Positions 8,793-18,276 of a stretch of DNA of 64,000 nucleotides are shown here, piece by piece (position 1 is the stretch's first letter; each line of letters starts with the position of its first letter). The notes beneath the pieces were generated by a model. That model saw only the letters and a program-made list of their open reading frames with translations, did no database searches and had not been told where the DNA came from. This DNA is from Ktedonobacteraceae bacterium (GTDB lineage Bacteria > Chloroflexota > Ktedonobacteria > Ktedonobacterales > Ktedonobacteraceae). Location: positions 282,473 to 346,472 of the forward strand of contig DASRBN010000015.1 in NCBI GenBank assembly GCA_035653615.1, written 5' to 3'. Position numbers and translations under genes: made by a program.

Positions 8793-8869
8793 ACTCCCTA
8801 CCATCTTACCCTCTCCATGAGGTACAATGAGGGAGAAACTGTCTCACACACACAAAGGAGTGTTTTTCT

Positions 8870-10447
8870 ATGGCAAAAATGATTGAGAGTGTGGCGTCAC
8901 GAGCAGCGACGCCTTTTGTGAATGCCCCTTACACCGATTTTACGAAAGAGGAGAACCGCCGCGCGCAGATGGAGGCGCTGGAGCAGGTCAAAAGCGAACT
9001 GGGGCAGACGTACCCGCTGATTATCGGCGGCAAAAAGATAACGAACGAGGCGACATTTGCCTCGGTTAATCCATCACAGCCCGACCAGGTAATTGGCTAT
9101 TTTTCGAAAGCCACGGTCGAGCAGGCAAACGAAGCAGTACAGGCAGCCGCGGAGGCTTTTGAAAGTTGGAAACACGTCCCGGCTGAAGAGCGCGCCGGTT
9201 ATCTTTTCGCGGCAGCTGATCTACTGAAACAGCGCCGATTTTATGTCAATGCCTGGATGATCTACGAGGTCGGTAAAAGCTGGCCGGAGGCCGATGGCGA
9301 TACCGCCGAAGCCATCGACTTCCTTGAATTCTATGCTCGTGAGATGATGCGCCTGGCCAGTGAGCAGCCGCTGGTTCATATCGATACCGAAGATAATGAA
9401 CTGGTTTACATCCCCCTCGGCGTGGGTGCTGTGATACCACCCTGGAACTTCCCTGCCGCCATCATGGTTGGCATGACCAGCGCATCGTTCGTGGCCGGCA
9501 ACACTGTCATCCTTAAGCCCGCCAGCACCTCACCGATGATCGCCTGGCAGTTCATGCGCATCCTGGAAGATATCGGCCTGCCCGCGGGTGTGGTCAACTT
9601 CCTCACGGGTTCCGGCTCCACGATTGGGGACGCGTTGGTCGAGAATCCGCAGGTGCGTTACATTGCCTTCACCGGTTCGCGCGACGTGGGATTACGTATC
9701 AACGAACTCGCCGCTAAGCACCGCAAGGGACAGAAGTGGATCAAGCGCACCATTCTGGAGATGGGCGGAAAAGATGCCGTCGTCGTCGATGAGACCGCCG
9801 ACCTGGACGCCGCGGCAAGTGGTATCGTCGCCTCGGCCTTTGGCTTCCAGGGGCAGAAATGTTCGGCAGGCTCGCGCGCCATCATCGTTGAGCAGGTCTA
9901 TGACCAGGTGCTGCAAAAGATCATCGAGAAGACGAAGCAGCTGACCGTAGGCGATGTCACGAATCCAGAAGTATCGATAGGCCCGGTCGTTGATGAGAAC
10001 GCCATGAAGAAAATTACCGATTACATCGAGATCGGCAAGCAGGAGGGACACCTGGTTGTTGGCGGCGGACATCATGGCCCCGGTTACTTTATCGAGCCAA
10101 CCATAATAGCCGATGTTGACCCTCATGCTCGCATCGCGCAGGAAGAAATCTTCGGGCCGGTGCTGGCCGTCATCAAAGCCAAAGACTTCGACGAGGCCAT
10201 CCGCATCGCAAATGACACCGAGTACGGACTGACGGGTTCGCTGTATTCAAACAACCCTCAGCGCATCGAAAAAGCGAAGGAAGATTTCTTTGTTGGCAAT
10301 CTGTACTTTAATCGCAAATGTACAGGGGCGCTGGTCGGCGTGCATCCTTTCGGCGGCTTCAACATGTCCGGGACCGACTCCAAGGCGGGCGGCAGGGATT
10401 ACCTGCTCCTGTTCACACAGGCAAAGGCCATCTCGGCAAAGAAATAG
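8870..10447 (+). CDS. pruA: L-glutamate gamma-semialdehyde (1-pyrroline-5-carboxylate) dehydrogenase
   Basis: The product is 525 residues, close to the 515-residue RocA/PruA norm. AAAGGAG lies 9 bases before the ATG. The N-terminal extension (FVNAPYTDF, YPLIIGGKKI) is typical of the P5C dehydrogenase branch of the aldehyde dehydrogenases. The general base is Glu297 (LEMGGKD) and the nucleophile is Cys331 (GQKCSAGSRA); the NAD-binding region includes PPWNFP and FTGSRDVG. It oxidises glutamate semialdehyde to glutamate with NAD+, the last step of proline and arginine catabolism. No proline dehydrogenase is nearby. The next gene, an MBL hydrolase, begins 12 bases downstream, so the two are probably one transcript. 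Other ALDH substrates cannot be excluded. Confidence 0.9.
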   Translation: MAKMIESVASRAATPFVNAPYTDFTKEENRRAQMEALEQVKSELGQTYPLIIGGKKITNEATFASVNPSQPDQVIGYFSKATVEQANEAVQAAAEAFESWKHVPAEERAGYLFAAADLLKQRRFYVNAWMIYEVGKSWPEADGDTAEAIDFLEFYAREMMRLASEQPLVHIDTEDNELVYIPLGVGAVIPPWNFPAAIMVGMTSASFVAGNTVILKPASTSPMIAWQFMRILEDIGLPAGVVNFLTGSGSTIGDALVENPQVRYIAFTGSRDVGLRINELAAKHRKGQKWIKRTILEMGGKDAVVVDETADLDAAASGIVASAFGFQGQKCSAGSRAIIVEQVYDQVLQKIIEKTKQLTVGDVTNPEVSIGPVVDENAMKKITDYIEIGKQEGHLVVGGGHHGPGYFIEPTIIADVDPHARIAQEEIFGPVLAVIKAKDFDEAIRIANDTEYGLTGSLYSNNPQRIEKAKEDFFVGNLYFNRKCTGALVGVHPFGGFNMSGTDSKAGGRDYLLLFTQAKAISAKK

Positions 10448-10459
10448 AGGGAGCTTTGC

Positions 10460-11395
10460 TTGTCGAATGTCACTCAAGTAAGCCCCGGCGCATGGCTGAT
10501 TTCTCATCCATTTCTGGGTGAACATGGCATCATTGGCTCCTACCTGCTGGCGGAAGCCAATGATCTCGCCATTATCGATCCTGGGCCGGGCAGTATGCTG
10601 GATTCCCTTCTAGCATCAATACGAGAAGCCGGTTTTGACCCGCGGGATGTGACGCATATCCTCGCGACCCATGTCCACCTGGATCACGCCGGCGCCACCG
10701 GCTCGCTGGTTCGCCGGATGCCGCGCGCCCAGGTCTACGCTCATAGCAAAGGCGTTCCACACCTGCTCGATACCTCTAAAGTGGTGGCAAGCGCGGCACG
10801 CATCTATGGCGAACGCATGCAATTGCTCTGGGGCGAGATCGAACCAACACCCCAGGAGCGGCTGCACGCCATCGAACACGGCGATACCTTATATGTTGCC
10901 GGTCGTCACCTGCAGGTACTCTACACACCAGGGCATGCCGTACACCACGTCACCTTTTTCGACCCCAACTCAGGCGAAGCGTTTGTGGGAGACGTGGCCG
11001 GAGTGCGCTTGCAGGATGTAGATTATGTGCGCCCGCCAACACCCCCGCCGGATATCGACCTCGAAGCCTGGTCGGACAGCATGAATCTGATCAAGAGCCT
11101 GCATCCTGAAGTGTTGTATATCGCGCATTTCGGCCCTATCCGCGACATAGATTCACATTTCGAGCGCCTGCATGACAGACTCTATGCCTGGGGAGAATTC
11201 GTGCTGGCCGCCATGCGCGATGGCAAGGACGAGGCCGAGATCATTACGATGCTCATCGAGCATACGCAGCCCGAGCTGGAACGGGTTGCCAACAATCCAA
11301 AGGCCATCCAACGCTACGAAATCGCCACGAACTATGCGATGACGGTACAGGGCTATATGCGCTACTGGCGCAAGAAGCACCCTGAAAGGCTCTAA
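10460..11395 (+). CDS. MBL-fold metallo-hydrolase
   Basis: The product is 311 residues, using a TTG start with GGGAGCTT just upstream. The metallo-beta-lactamase motif THVHLDHAG is at about residues 71-79, followed by a distal His in TPGHAVHHVTFF (about 155-166), an Asp in FVGDVAGV (about 174-181) and a C-terminal His in YIAHFGP (about 219-225). These residues bind two metals in the glyoxalase II-like branch. The substrate is unknown; such proteins hydrolyse thioesters, lactones or related bonds. Its 12-base distance from pruA suggests shared expression and perhaps a role in clearing a reactive catabolic intermediate, which is inference. Confidence 0.85.
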   Translation: MSNVTQVSPGAWLISHPFLGEHGIIGSYLLAEANDLAIIDPGPGSMLDSLLASIREAGFDPRDVTHILATHVHLDHAGATGSLVRRMPRAQVYAHSKGVPHLLDTSKVVASAARIYGERMQLLWGEIEPTPQERLHAIEHGDTLYVAGRHLQVLYTPGHAVHHVTFFDPNSGEAFVGDVAGVRLQDVDYVRPPTPPPDIDLEAWSDSMNLIKSLHPEVLYIAHFGPIRDIDSHFERLHDRLYAWGEFVLAAMRDGKDEAEIITMLIEHTQPELERVANNPKAIQRYEIATNYAMTVQGYMRYWRKKHPERL

Positions 11396-11421
11396 GGAAA
11401 CCCTACCGGGGGCGCAGCCAC

Positions 11422-11450
11422 TTGACTTTCCCACCAAAATTCGTTATGCT
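11422..11450 (+). promoter_or_regulatory. Sigma-70-type promoter giving a leaderless iclR transcript
   Basis: TTGACT (11422-11427), a 17-base spacer and TATGCT (11445-11450). The ATG of the IclR-family gene is at 11457, six bases after the -10 box, where transcription would start. There is no Shine-Dalgarno sequence between. Confidence 0.65.
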
Positions 11451-11456
11451 GTTCCC

Positions 11457-12284
11457 ATGGAAGAACAAATAGTTCAATATAACGAACATCCCCAGGTGGA
11501 TGAAGAAAATACAACGGTATCAACGGCGCCGGCTCCCATGGTTGAGCGCGCTTTTCGTCTACTGGACATCTTGAGTGGCTCAGAAGAGGGGCTGATTCTC
11601 TCTGACCTTGCGCGCATGCTCAACATGAGCAAGGGCAGTGTGCATGGACTCCTCAAGACGCTGGAGAGCAGCGGAGCGGTCGAGCAGATAGAGGAGCGTC
11701 GTTATGTACTCGGCCCGCGCCTCTACGATATTACACAGGCTTACATCCAACGTGCCGGTTTGCGTCATTTCGCTGTACCCGCCATGCGCAGGCTGGCGAC
11801 AAAGAGCGGCGAGACGGTGTTTTTAGGCAGGATTGAGCAAAAAGGCGTGCGCATCATCGAGTGTATCGTGGATGAAGGAGAAACGACTTCTCTACACATC
11901 ACTGCTCCGCGAGGCGCGCGCGTACACATGCTGGCAGCTGCCACTGGCCCTCTCGTGCTGGCAAGCTGGCCGGCGGAACAACGCAAGGAGTATTTGCACG
12001 CTCAACCCCTGCCTCGCTTCACCGAACATTCGATTTTAGACCCTCAACAATACCTGGCCCGCATAGAAGAGGCTATTCATAACGGTGTGAGTATTGACTA
12101 CGAGGAATATCTTGCGGGCGTTAACGCGGTAGCTGCTCCAATTTATGGCGCAAGCGGAAGACTCATCGCTCTGCTCTGGATGGTTGGCTTCTCCTCGCGC
12201 TTCTCCGGCTCCGCTCTTGAACGCGCCGCAACTGAGTTGCGTGGCGAAGCAGAGGCGATCTCACGCTCTCTTGGCGCAGTATGA
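11457..12284 (+). CDS. IclR-family transcriptional regulator
   Basis: The product is 275 residues. After about 25 polar residues, VERAFRLLDILSG begins the winged helix-turn-helix (about 28-90), with recognition region LARMLNMSKGSVHGLLKTL. The effector-binding domain (about 105-270) has the GAF-like IclR fold, with HMLAAATGPLVLAS and GVSIDYEEYLAGVNAVAAPI, the usual ligand-pocket signature. Such regulators respond to small metabolites, often aromatic or short organic acids, and act on neighbouring catabolic operons. It sits immediately before the molybdenum hydroxylase genes and after pruA and the MBL hydrolase, so both are candidate targets. The start appears leaderless. Confidence 0.9.
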   Translation: MEEQIVQYNEHPQVDEENTTVSTAPAPMVERAFRLLDILSGSEEGLILSDLARMLNMSKGSVHGLLKTLESSGAVEQIEERRYVLGPRLYDITQAYIQRAGLRHFAVPAMRRLATKSGETVFLGRIEQKGVRIIECIVDEGETTSLHITAPRGARVHMLAAATGPLVLASWPAEQRKEYLHAQPLPRFTEHSILDPQQYLARIEEAIHNGVSIDYEEYLAGVNAVAAPIYGASGRLIALLWMVGFSSRFSGSALERAATELRGEAEAISRSLGAV

Positions 12285-12317
12285 TAAAGCTGCCACCGCT
12301 CAGGAAAGGAGGCCACA

Positions 12318-12797
12318 TTGCGTGAACTCATTACGCTACATGTGAATGGCGAACGCCGCGAAGTAGCAGTACTGCCACATCATACGCTGCTCGAAGTGCT
12401 GCGTGAAGATTTGGGATTGACCGGAACCAAACATGGCTGCGAGCTTGGCGAATGCGGTGCCTGTACAGTCCTGATTGACGGCATCCCTATGCTCTCATGC
12501 CTCACATTACCGCTAGAAGTGCAGGAAAGCGAGATCACCACTATCGAGGGCCTGGAACAAAACGGCAAACTCCATCCCCTCCAGGAGACGTTCGCCGAAC
12601 TGGGCGCCGCGCAATGCGGATACTGCACGCCGGGTATCCTGCTATCAGGCGCTGCTCTGTTGCAGGCAAACCCGCGGCCCACGCGCGAGCAAATCAAGGA
12701 TGCGCTGGCGGGAAACCTCTGCCGCTGTACTGGCTATACGAAAATCTACGAGGCGGTTGAATCCGCTGCCGAACGCATGCAGGGAGGCGTATCATGA
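12318..12797 (+). CDS. Molybdenum hydroxylase, (2Fe-2S) small subunit
   Basis: The product is 159 residues from a TTG start with a near-perfect AAAGGAGG 5 bases upstream. The N-terminal plant-type ferredoxin domain has Cys41, Cys46, Cys49 and Cys61 (CELGECGACTVL). The C-terminal helical domain has Cys100, Cys103, Cys135 and Cys137 (CGYCTPG, LCRCTGY) for the second cluster next to the molybdenum site. This is the CoxS/XdhC/HcrC-type subunit, passing electrons from the Mo cofactor to FAD. Its stop overlaps the large-subunit start by 4 bases (ATGA), so translation is probably coupled. Length and cysteine spacing are normal. Confidence 0.92.
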   Translation: MRELITLHVNGERREVAVLPHHTLLEVLREDLGLTGTKHGCELGECGACTVLIDGIPMLSCLTLPLEVQESEITTIEGLEQNGKLHPLQETFAELGAAQCGYCTPGILLSGAALLQANPRPTREQIKDALAGNLCRCTGYTKIYEAVESAAERMQGGVS

Positions 12798-15346
12798 AGC
12801 AACAGCAAGACGAGCAAGTGCAAAAGGCTCATCCTCCATATAAGATCATCGGTACTCCGCGTCCGAAGGTCGATGCCTACAGCAAAGTAACCGGTCGCGC
12901 GCTCTATGCCGACGATATTATGCTGCCGCGCATGCTTTATGGACGACTCGTGCGCTCTCCCCATCCACATGCTCGCATTCTCTCCATCGATACGCATAAG
13001 GCTCTGGAATTGCCAGGCGTCATCGCCATCATCACGGGTGAAGACCTGCCACAAAAATATGGCATTCTTCCCTCCAGCCAGGATGAGTACGCGCTGGCTA
13101 TCGACAAGGTGCGCTACGTGGGCGACCCGGTCGTCGCGATTGCCGCGCTCGACCCCGATATCCTCGACGAAGCAGTCAAGCTCATCCAGGTTGAATACGA
13201 GGTGCTGCCCGCGCTGATGAGCATCGATGAAGCGCTCGCGCATCCCGAGGTAAAAATCAATGATGAGGCGCGTATTGGCAACATTCACAAGGCCGTCTCC
13301 TACGAATTTGGTGGGGTCGAGGCCGGTTTTGCCGAAGCTGATTACATCCGCGAAGACTGGCTCTACTATGAGGGCAACAATCATGCTCCGATTGAAGCGC
13401 ATGCCTGTGTCGCGAATTGGGAACCTAATCCCAGCGATCCTGTTGGCGGCAAACTCACTCTCTGGTCTTCCACCCAGACCCCACACTATGTTCATCGTGA
13501 GTTGAGCAAGGTGCTGGGCATACCGCAATCGCATATCCGTGTGATCGCGCCCAACGTCGGCGGTGGCTTTGGCGGCAAGAGCGATCCATTCTCGCATGAA
13601 ATCTGCGCCGCCGAACTCTCGCGGCGCACCGGCAGGCCCGTAAAAATTACCTGCACGCGCGAGGAAGTCTTCTTGATTCACCGGGGTCGCCATCCCGTCA
13701 AAATGTGGATCAAGACCGGCGTGAAGCGAGACGGCACGCTGACCGCCATGCACTTCCGCTCATTCCTGGATGGCGGCGCTTACGGTTCCTACGGCATAGC
13801 AACCACGTATTACACGGGCGCATTGCAGACGGTGACATACAAGCTGCCCGCGTATAAGTTCGAGGGCATGCGCCTCTTCACCAATAAGCCGCCCTGTGGT
13901 CCAAAGCGCGGTCATGGAACGACGCAGCCGCGCTATGCTGTAGAAGTACACATGGATAAAATCGCGCACGACCTCGGCATGGACCCGGTTGAATTTCGCC
14001 GCCACAATCTGATTGAGCCATATACGCGCACCGTGAATGGATTGCGCATCACCAGCTGCGCGCTCGGTGAATGCCTCGACCAGGTCGTCGAACGCTCCGG
14101 TTGGAAAGATTTCCATTTGACAAAGCAATCAGGAACATCCGATCAGCGAACTGACCATGCAGGCGCGAAATCCAATCAGACGACTAAGCGCGGGCTTGGA
14201 TTGGCCGCTTCCTCTTATATTTGCGGCGCGGGCAAGCCCATCTACTGGAATGACCTGCCGCATTCGGCTGTGCAGATACGGCTTGATCGCGGCGGCGGTG
14301 TCACCGTCTACTGCGGCTCGACCGATATTGGCCAGGGGTCTACCTCGATACTGGCGTACATCGTTGCCGAAGAATTGGGTATCCAGCCGGAACAGATTCA
14401 CATGGAGACGGCAGATACGAGCCTGACGCCGGTTGATCTTGGCTCATATTCCAGCCGCGTCACCTTCATGGCTGGCAACGCCGCTATTGCCGCAGCCCGC
14501 AAACTGAAAGAGCAGCTTTTTTCGGTCGTTGCCGAACAGTTGCACACGCCGATTGAGCAACTGGAAAGCGCTGATGGCATGATCTTCGATACAAACGACC
14601 CCGGCAATACTCTGCCGTTCGTAAAAGCGGTGCAGCTGGCCGAAGCTCGTTATGGCGCGCTGGTAGCTGCCGGTTCTTATGCTCCACCGGAGGGCATTCA
14701 CGGCGATTACAAGGGAGCCGGTGTCGGCCCTTCACCGGCCTATTCCTATTCAGCTTGCGTTGCTCAGGTAGCCGTCGATGTAGAGACAGGCGAGGTTATC
14801 GTAGAGAAGTTATGGATGGCGCACGACGTTGGACAGTCCATCAATCCCTTGCTGGTCGCGGGCCAGGTTGAGGGAGGCGCGTACATGGGTTATGGTGAAG
14901 CGCTCATGGAGCAGCAAATCTTCCGCAAGGGGCGACACAAAATACCCTCCCTGCTGGATTATAAGCTGGCTACCACCCTCGATACGCCCGAAATTGAGAC
15001 CATCCTGGTCGAAGTACCCGACAGGGAAGGGCCGTTTGGGGGTAAGGAAGCAGGCCAGGGACCGCTAAATCCGGTCATTCCGGCAATTGCCAACGCTGTC
15101 TACGACGCTATTGGTGTGCGTATCGACGAGGTTCCCATTACGGCGGACAAGGTACTGAAGGCATTGAAAGCCAGGAGCCAGGAAAAAGGCGCCGGCCAAC
15201 CACCCATCGTCAAGCCGGTCGAAATACCATCTCCGTGGCCGACCCGCCTCATCAAATGGCAGCCTGAAGAGATTGAACTGGCACGCAGCAATGGCAATGG
15301 GCAGCATACGGATATGAGAGTTGCGGCAAAAGGAGGACAATCCTGA
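12794..15346 (+). CDS. Molybdenum hydroxylase, molybdopterin-binding large subunit
   Basis: The product is 850 residues, in the xanthine dehydrogenase / aldehyde oxidase / CO dehydrogenase large-subunit family. KVTGRALYADDI (about 27-38) starts the ALDH_Xan_dh domain; IAPNVGGGFGGKSD (about 250-263), PPCGPKRGHGTTQPRYAVE and DIGQGST carry Mo-cofactor contacts, and GPFGGKEAGQGPLNPVIPAI (about 747-766) contains the catalytic-Glu region. It hydroxylates or dehydroxylates an aromatic or N-heterocyclic substrate. The HcrB-like partner suggests a 4-hydroxybenzoyl-CoA reductase-type complex, but specificity is not proven. The C-terminus is extended by about 60 polar residues compared with HcrA. It overlaps the small subunit by 4 bases and the FAD subunit by 1. 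Confidence 0.88.
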   Translation: MKQQQDEQVQKAHPPYKIIGTPRPKVDAYSKVTGRALYADDIMLPRMLYGRLVRSPHPHARILSIDTHKALELPGVIAIITGEDLPQKYGILPSSQDEYALAIDKVRYVGDPVVAIAALDPDILDEAVKLIQVEYEVLPALMSIDEALAHPEVKINDEARIGNIHKAVSYEFGGVEAGFAEADYIREDWLYYEGNNHAPIEAHACVANWEPNPSDPVGGKLTLWSSTQTPHYVHRELSKVLGIPQSHIRVIAPNVGGGFGGKSDPFSHEICAAELSRRTGRPVKITCTREEVFLIHRGRHPVKMWIKTGVKRDGTLTAMHFRSFLDGGAYGSYGIATTYYTGALQTVTYKLPAYKFEGMRLFTNKPPCGPKRGHGTTQPRYAVEVHMDKIAHDLGMDPVEFRRHNLIEPYTRTVNGLRITSCALGECLDQVVERSGWKDFHLTKQSGTSDQRTDHAGAKSNQTTKRGLGLAASSYICGAGKPIYWNDLPHSAVQIRLDRGGGVTVYCGSTDIGQGSTSILAYIVAEELGIQPEQIHMETADTSLTPVDLGSYSSRVTFMAGNAAIAAARKLKEQLFSVVAEQLHTPIEQLESADGMIFDTNDPGNTLPFVKAVQLAEARYGALVAAGSYAPPEGIHGDYKGAGVGPSPAYSYSACVAQVAVDVETGEVIVEKLWMAHDVGQSINPLLVAGQVEGGAYMGYGEALMEQQIFRKGRHKIPSLLDYKLATTLDTPEIETILVEVPDREGPFGGKEAGQGPLNPVIPAIANAVYDAIGVRIDEVPITADKVLKALKARSQEKGAGQPPIVKPVEIPSPWPTRLIKWQPEEIELARSNGNGQHTDMRVAAKGGQS

Positions 15347-16350
15347 TGCTGCGACTTCCACCTTTTCGTTATCTTGCTCCACGCAATCTCGAAGAAGCTA
15401 CGGAAATGCTGGCGCGAGAAGGGGAGCAGGCCATGCTCGTCGCAGGCGGCACCGACCTGTATCCCAATATGAAACGCCGCCAGTTCACACCGCCGGTTTT
15501 GATCGGCTTGCGCGGCATCGCATCGCTGAAGGGCATTAGCGGCTCGCCTGAACAGGGTTTGAGCATCGGAGCAGGCACAACACTTACAACGATTGCCGAG
15601 CATCCGGTTATTCAGCAGCATTATGCCGCGCTGGCTATCGCCGCAGGTTCGGTCTCGACGCCACAGTTACGTAATGCAGGCACTCTCGGTGGCAACCTGC
15701 TGCTGGATACGCGCTGCAACTACTACAATCAGACAGAATTCTGGCGGCAATCGATTGGCTATTGCATGAAGAAGGATGGGGATATTTGCCTGGTAGCTCC
15801 GGGAAGCCCGCGCTGCTGGGCCATCTCTTCGGCGGACACTGCCCCTGTACTGGTCAGCCTGGAAGCGACGGTACGCCTGGTAAGCGCGCGGGGCGAGCGT
15901 GTTTTGCCGGTACGAGATCTGTTTCGCGACGACGGCATGCATCCCTATACAAAAGCTGCCGATGAAATACTGAGCGAAATTATCCTTCCTCCCGCCGGTA
16001 ACTGGCATAGCACCTACATGAAGCTGCGCCGCCGGGGTTCATTTGATTTTCCTATCCTTGGCGTCGCGGCAGCGCTGCGTTTCGCGCATGATGGTAATGT
16101 AGCGGACGCGCGCATCACCCTGGGAGCCGTCGCCTCTCATCCCGTCGAAGCAAAGGAAGCAGCCGCATTGTTAGTGGGACAGCGCCTGACTCCTGAAGTC
16201 ATCGATGCGGCAGCCGCCAGCGCGGCGAAGCGCTCAAAGCCGTTGGATAATGCCGACCTGACGATAAACTATCGAAAACAGGTGACAACGGTATATGTTC
16301 GCCGCGCATTGAATGACTTGGTGCAGCGGGCAGACAAAGAGGGCCGATAA
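15346..16350 (+). CDS. Molybdenum hydroxylase FAD subunit with extra 4Fe-4S loop (HcrB-like)
   Basis: The product is 334 residues and starts in a TGATG overlap with the large subunit. FAD-binding motifs are VAGGTDLYPNMK (32-43) and LRNAGTLGGNLLLDTR (108-123). Straight after comes an insertion with Cys124, Cys140, Cys148 and Cys157, spacing 16-8-9, which is the arrangement I recall for the extra [4Fe-4S] cluster of the 4-hydroxybenzoyl-CoA reductase beta subunit. Ordinary XdhB and CoxM lack this loop. In HcrB the cluster lets low-potential electrons enter for reductive dehydroxylation. The reaction here could run either way. The C-terminal CO-dehydrogenase-type domain is intact. The stop codon forms part of a hairpin. 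Confidence 0.88.
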   Translation: MLRLPPFRYLAPRNLEEATEMLAREGEQAMLVAGGTDLYPNMKRRQFTPPVLIGLRGIASLKGISGSPEQGLSIGAGTTLTTIAEHPVIQQHYAALAIAAGSVSTPQLRNAGTLGGNLLLDTRCNYYNQTEFWRQSIGYCMKKDGDICLVAPGSPRCWAISSADTAPVLVSLEATVRLVSARGERVLPVRDLFRDDGMHPYTKAADEILSEIILPPAGNWHSTYMKLRRRGSFDFPILGVAAALRFAHDGNVADARITLGAVASHPVEAKEAAALLVGQRLTPEVIDAAAASAAKRSKPLDNADLTINYRKQVTTVYVRRALNDLVQRADKEGR

Positions 16351-16380
16351 ATCGGCCCCGCGCGAACCCTATGGTCGCGC
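16341..16380. repeat. Repeat family B hairpin pair at the gene end
   Basis: GGGCCGAT-AA-ATCGGCCC (16341-16358) is a perfect hairpin that includes the stop codon of the FAD subunit. A second hairpin, GCGCGA ... TCGCGC (16360-16380), follows. The first core recurs at 52387-52424 inside a DUF2298 coding sequence. It probably serves as a terminator between convergent genes. Confidence 0.6.
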
Positions 16381-16398
16381 TACCAGAAACCACGAATT

Positions 16399-17763
16399 CT
16401 AACTCCAATCAATACTGTTGGGATCGACCTGCACATAGCCCGGACAGTTCCGTTGCTTTAAAATCAGCGGTGGCAAGGGATTCTGATTGAAATTGAAGGC
16501 GCCAATCAGATTATTTGCGGACTGATCCAGTCCCCCGAGCGATGGCAAGTTCAGAATGGTTTCCGTGAACTTGAGCATGGAGGAGAAATTGTACTGAGTC
16601 GAGTCAACGTAATGCGGCTTCGCATAGGGCGAGATGACGATTAAAGGCGCGCGCAGGCCATACTCGATGTACTTATTGGGGCCAACCGGCGGCACCACGT
16701 GATCATAGAAGCCACCAAAGTCATCCCAGGTCAGGAAGATGGCGGTACTATTCCAGAGCGACTTGTTGTTCATGACGGCGTTAATTTCCTGCACCGTAAA
16801 GTTCTCACCCTGGCACACACTCTGTCCAGGATGATCGCTGTACTTGTGTGGCTGCACGAGCCAGCTGACGGTGGGAAGATTGCCATTGGCGGCATCCTTG
16901 ACAAACTGCGTGTAGTCGGCCATATGCTGCTTCCAGAGACCGGAATCGCGGACACTCTTGATAGCATCATACGCGTTCCACTCATAGCCGTCCTGTCCGT
17001 AGAGCGGTGCATACTCTGTCCAGGAAATGCCTTTCTGACTCAGTAAATCACCCATAGATTCAAAATCTGAAAAACAAGGGTAAGGATGCGTGATATTGCC
17101 ATTTGAATGAATCTCCTGGACGGTAGTACCGGAAGGAGAGTCGCAACCCCATTTCAACACGTGCCCCCCATTTGGAATTCTAGGAATATCACTGGCATCA
17201 TCATCCTCTGCCGCGATGGAGAAGATATGGTTGGGGAAGCTGTTTGAGTCGATATTATAAAAGAAGTGATCGGGCAGGGCAAAGGTCTGCGCGTACTGCC
17301 AATAGTTGGGGATATCGGACTGGTACATCTGGGAATCGGCTTCGTCCGTCTTTTTGCCATTGATATACTGCTCAGCACCGGGAATCAGTGAGAACCCATC
17401 CATCTTCCCATGATCATAGCCCTTCAAAAAATCAGTATGGGTATGGCCGATATCAAAGAAAAGCTGGTCAGGCTGGTGGTTCAGAGGTTGTATCTGCCCC
17501 TTTTTGTTTTTGTAAGTGGTCGCTCCATCAGCACCAGGAAAGGTACCGAAATAGTTATCAAACGTCCTGTTCTCTTTAACGATGATGATGATATGTTTGA
17601 TGGGATAGGATGCCTGAGGAGCTGCCTTGGCCGACTGCGAATTAAGCACCGGCCCGATGGCCACAAGCACAAGCAGCATGGGAAGGATACTTAACAACCG
17701 GGTTTTGTTCGATATCCCATACCTTCGCCAGAAGGTATGTTCTTGTTTCTGCTGTTGAAACAT
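16399..17763 (-). CDS. Secreted phosphoesterase (phospholipase C / acid phosphatase family, PF04185-like)
   Basis: The product is 454 residues from ATG 17763, which has AAAGGG 6 bases upstream; longer in-frame extensions lack a ribosome site. A basic N-terminus and a hydrophobic stretch (about 25-45) form a signal peptide or anchor. The family motif [20 protein letters not shown] (about 53-72) supplies metal-binding Glu-Asn and the nucleophile Thr; other hallmarks are [28 protein letters not shown] and [20 protein letters not shown]. It cleaves phosphodiesters or phosphomonoesters, perhaps phospholipids, outside the cell. A close paralogue lies at 21014-22375 on the opposite strand, sharing most of these blocks. 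It is convergent with the molybdenum hydroxylase operon. Confidence 0.88.
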   Translation of the reverse strand: MFQQQKQEHTFWRRYGISNKTRLLSILPMLLVLVAIGPVLNSQSAKAAPQASYPIKHIIIIVKENRTFDNYFGTFPGADGATTYKNKKGQIQPLNHQPDQLFFDIGHTHTDFLKGYDHGKMDGFSLIPGAEQYINGKKTDEADSQMYQSDIPNYWQYAQTFALPDHFFYNIDSNSFPNHIFSIAAEDDDASDIPRIPNGGHVLKWGCDSPSGTTVQEIHSNGNITHPYPCFSDFESMGDLLSQKGISWTEYAPLYGQDGYEWNAYDAIKSVRDSGLWKQHMADYTQFVKDAANGNLPTVSWLVQPHKYSDHPGQSVCQGENFTVQEINAVMNNKSLWNSTAIFLTWDDFGGFYDHVVPPVGPNKYIEYGLRAPLIVISPYAKPHYVDSTQYNFSSMLKFTETILNLPSLGGLDQSANNLIGAFNFNQNPLPPLILKQRNCPGYVQVDPNSIDWS

Positions 17764-18221
17764 GCTCATCCCTTTCAAATAAAAGTTGCCCGCCTGGCAA
17801 TCCATGCTCATGAGAGCCGTTTCTTCATCCGGTAGGATAACGAAGATGGGGAAATGAACGCTCAAAAGAGGCATAGGACGACCACCATGCCACCCTGATA
17901 CCTCATACATGATCGCTATGATCTCCCCCAGACATAGCCGACGGACTTGAAAAAGGGGCAGATAGCACCCTTATGTTTAATGTTCAGGACATTCCAGGCA
18001 GATATGTCCTTCAAGTTCATCTGTAAGTTTAACTGAAAAATAGCCAGATGTAAAGTAGTGAAATTACGCATTCCATTTTAACAACCATCTAGCTGCCGGT
18101 AGGTTGCCGCCACCTGTGATTCTCTGTTCTCTAAAGGACAGATCAAACCAGGATTCGTGAGTCCTCAATTATCACTGGGCGATCAGCCTATGAAGCTGAT
18201 TGCTGGTCGATGAAATGAGAC
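17764..18221. other. Intergenic region between divergent genes
   Basis: This stretch separates the leftward phosphoesterase from the rightward DUF4388-like gene. The part next to the phosphoesterase is an open frame continuous with it but without start signals. I see no RNA gene and no convincing leftward promoter. A promoter for the rightward gene lies at its right end. Confidence 0.35.
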
Positions 18222-18251
18222 TTGACACTCAGCAATTCTTCTTTGTATTAT
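18222..18251 (+). promoter_or_regulatory. Sigma-70-type promoter for the DUF4388-like gene
   Basis: TTGACA (18222-18227), an 18-base spacer and TATTAT (18246-18251). It ends 26 bases before the GTG start at 18277, giving a leader of about 20 bases. Confidence 0.6.
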
Positions 18252-18276
18252 GCAACGAGAGCGATATTAAGTACTT

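Noticed and set aside
12746..13753. 335-codon minus-strand frame opposite the molybdenum large subunit.
   Set aside because: The opposite strand carries unmistakable Mo-cofactor motifs; this frame is a shadow of codon bias.
16399..17910. Longer phosphoesterase start at 17910.
   Set aside because: The extra 49 residues precede an otherwise typical signal peptide and lack a ribosome site; ATG 17763 has AAAGGG at proper spacing.
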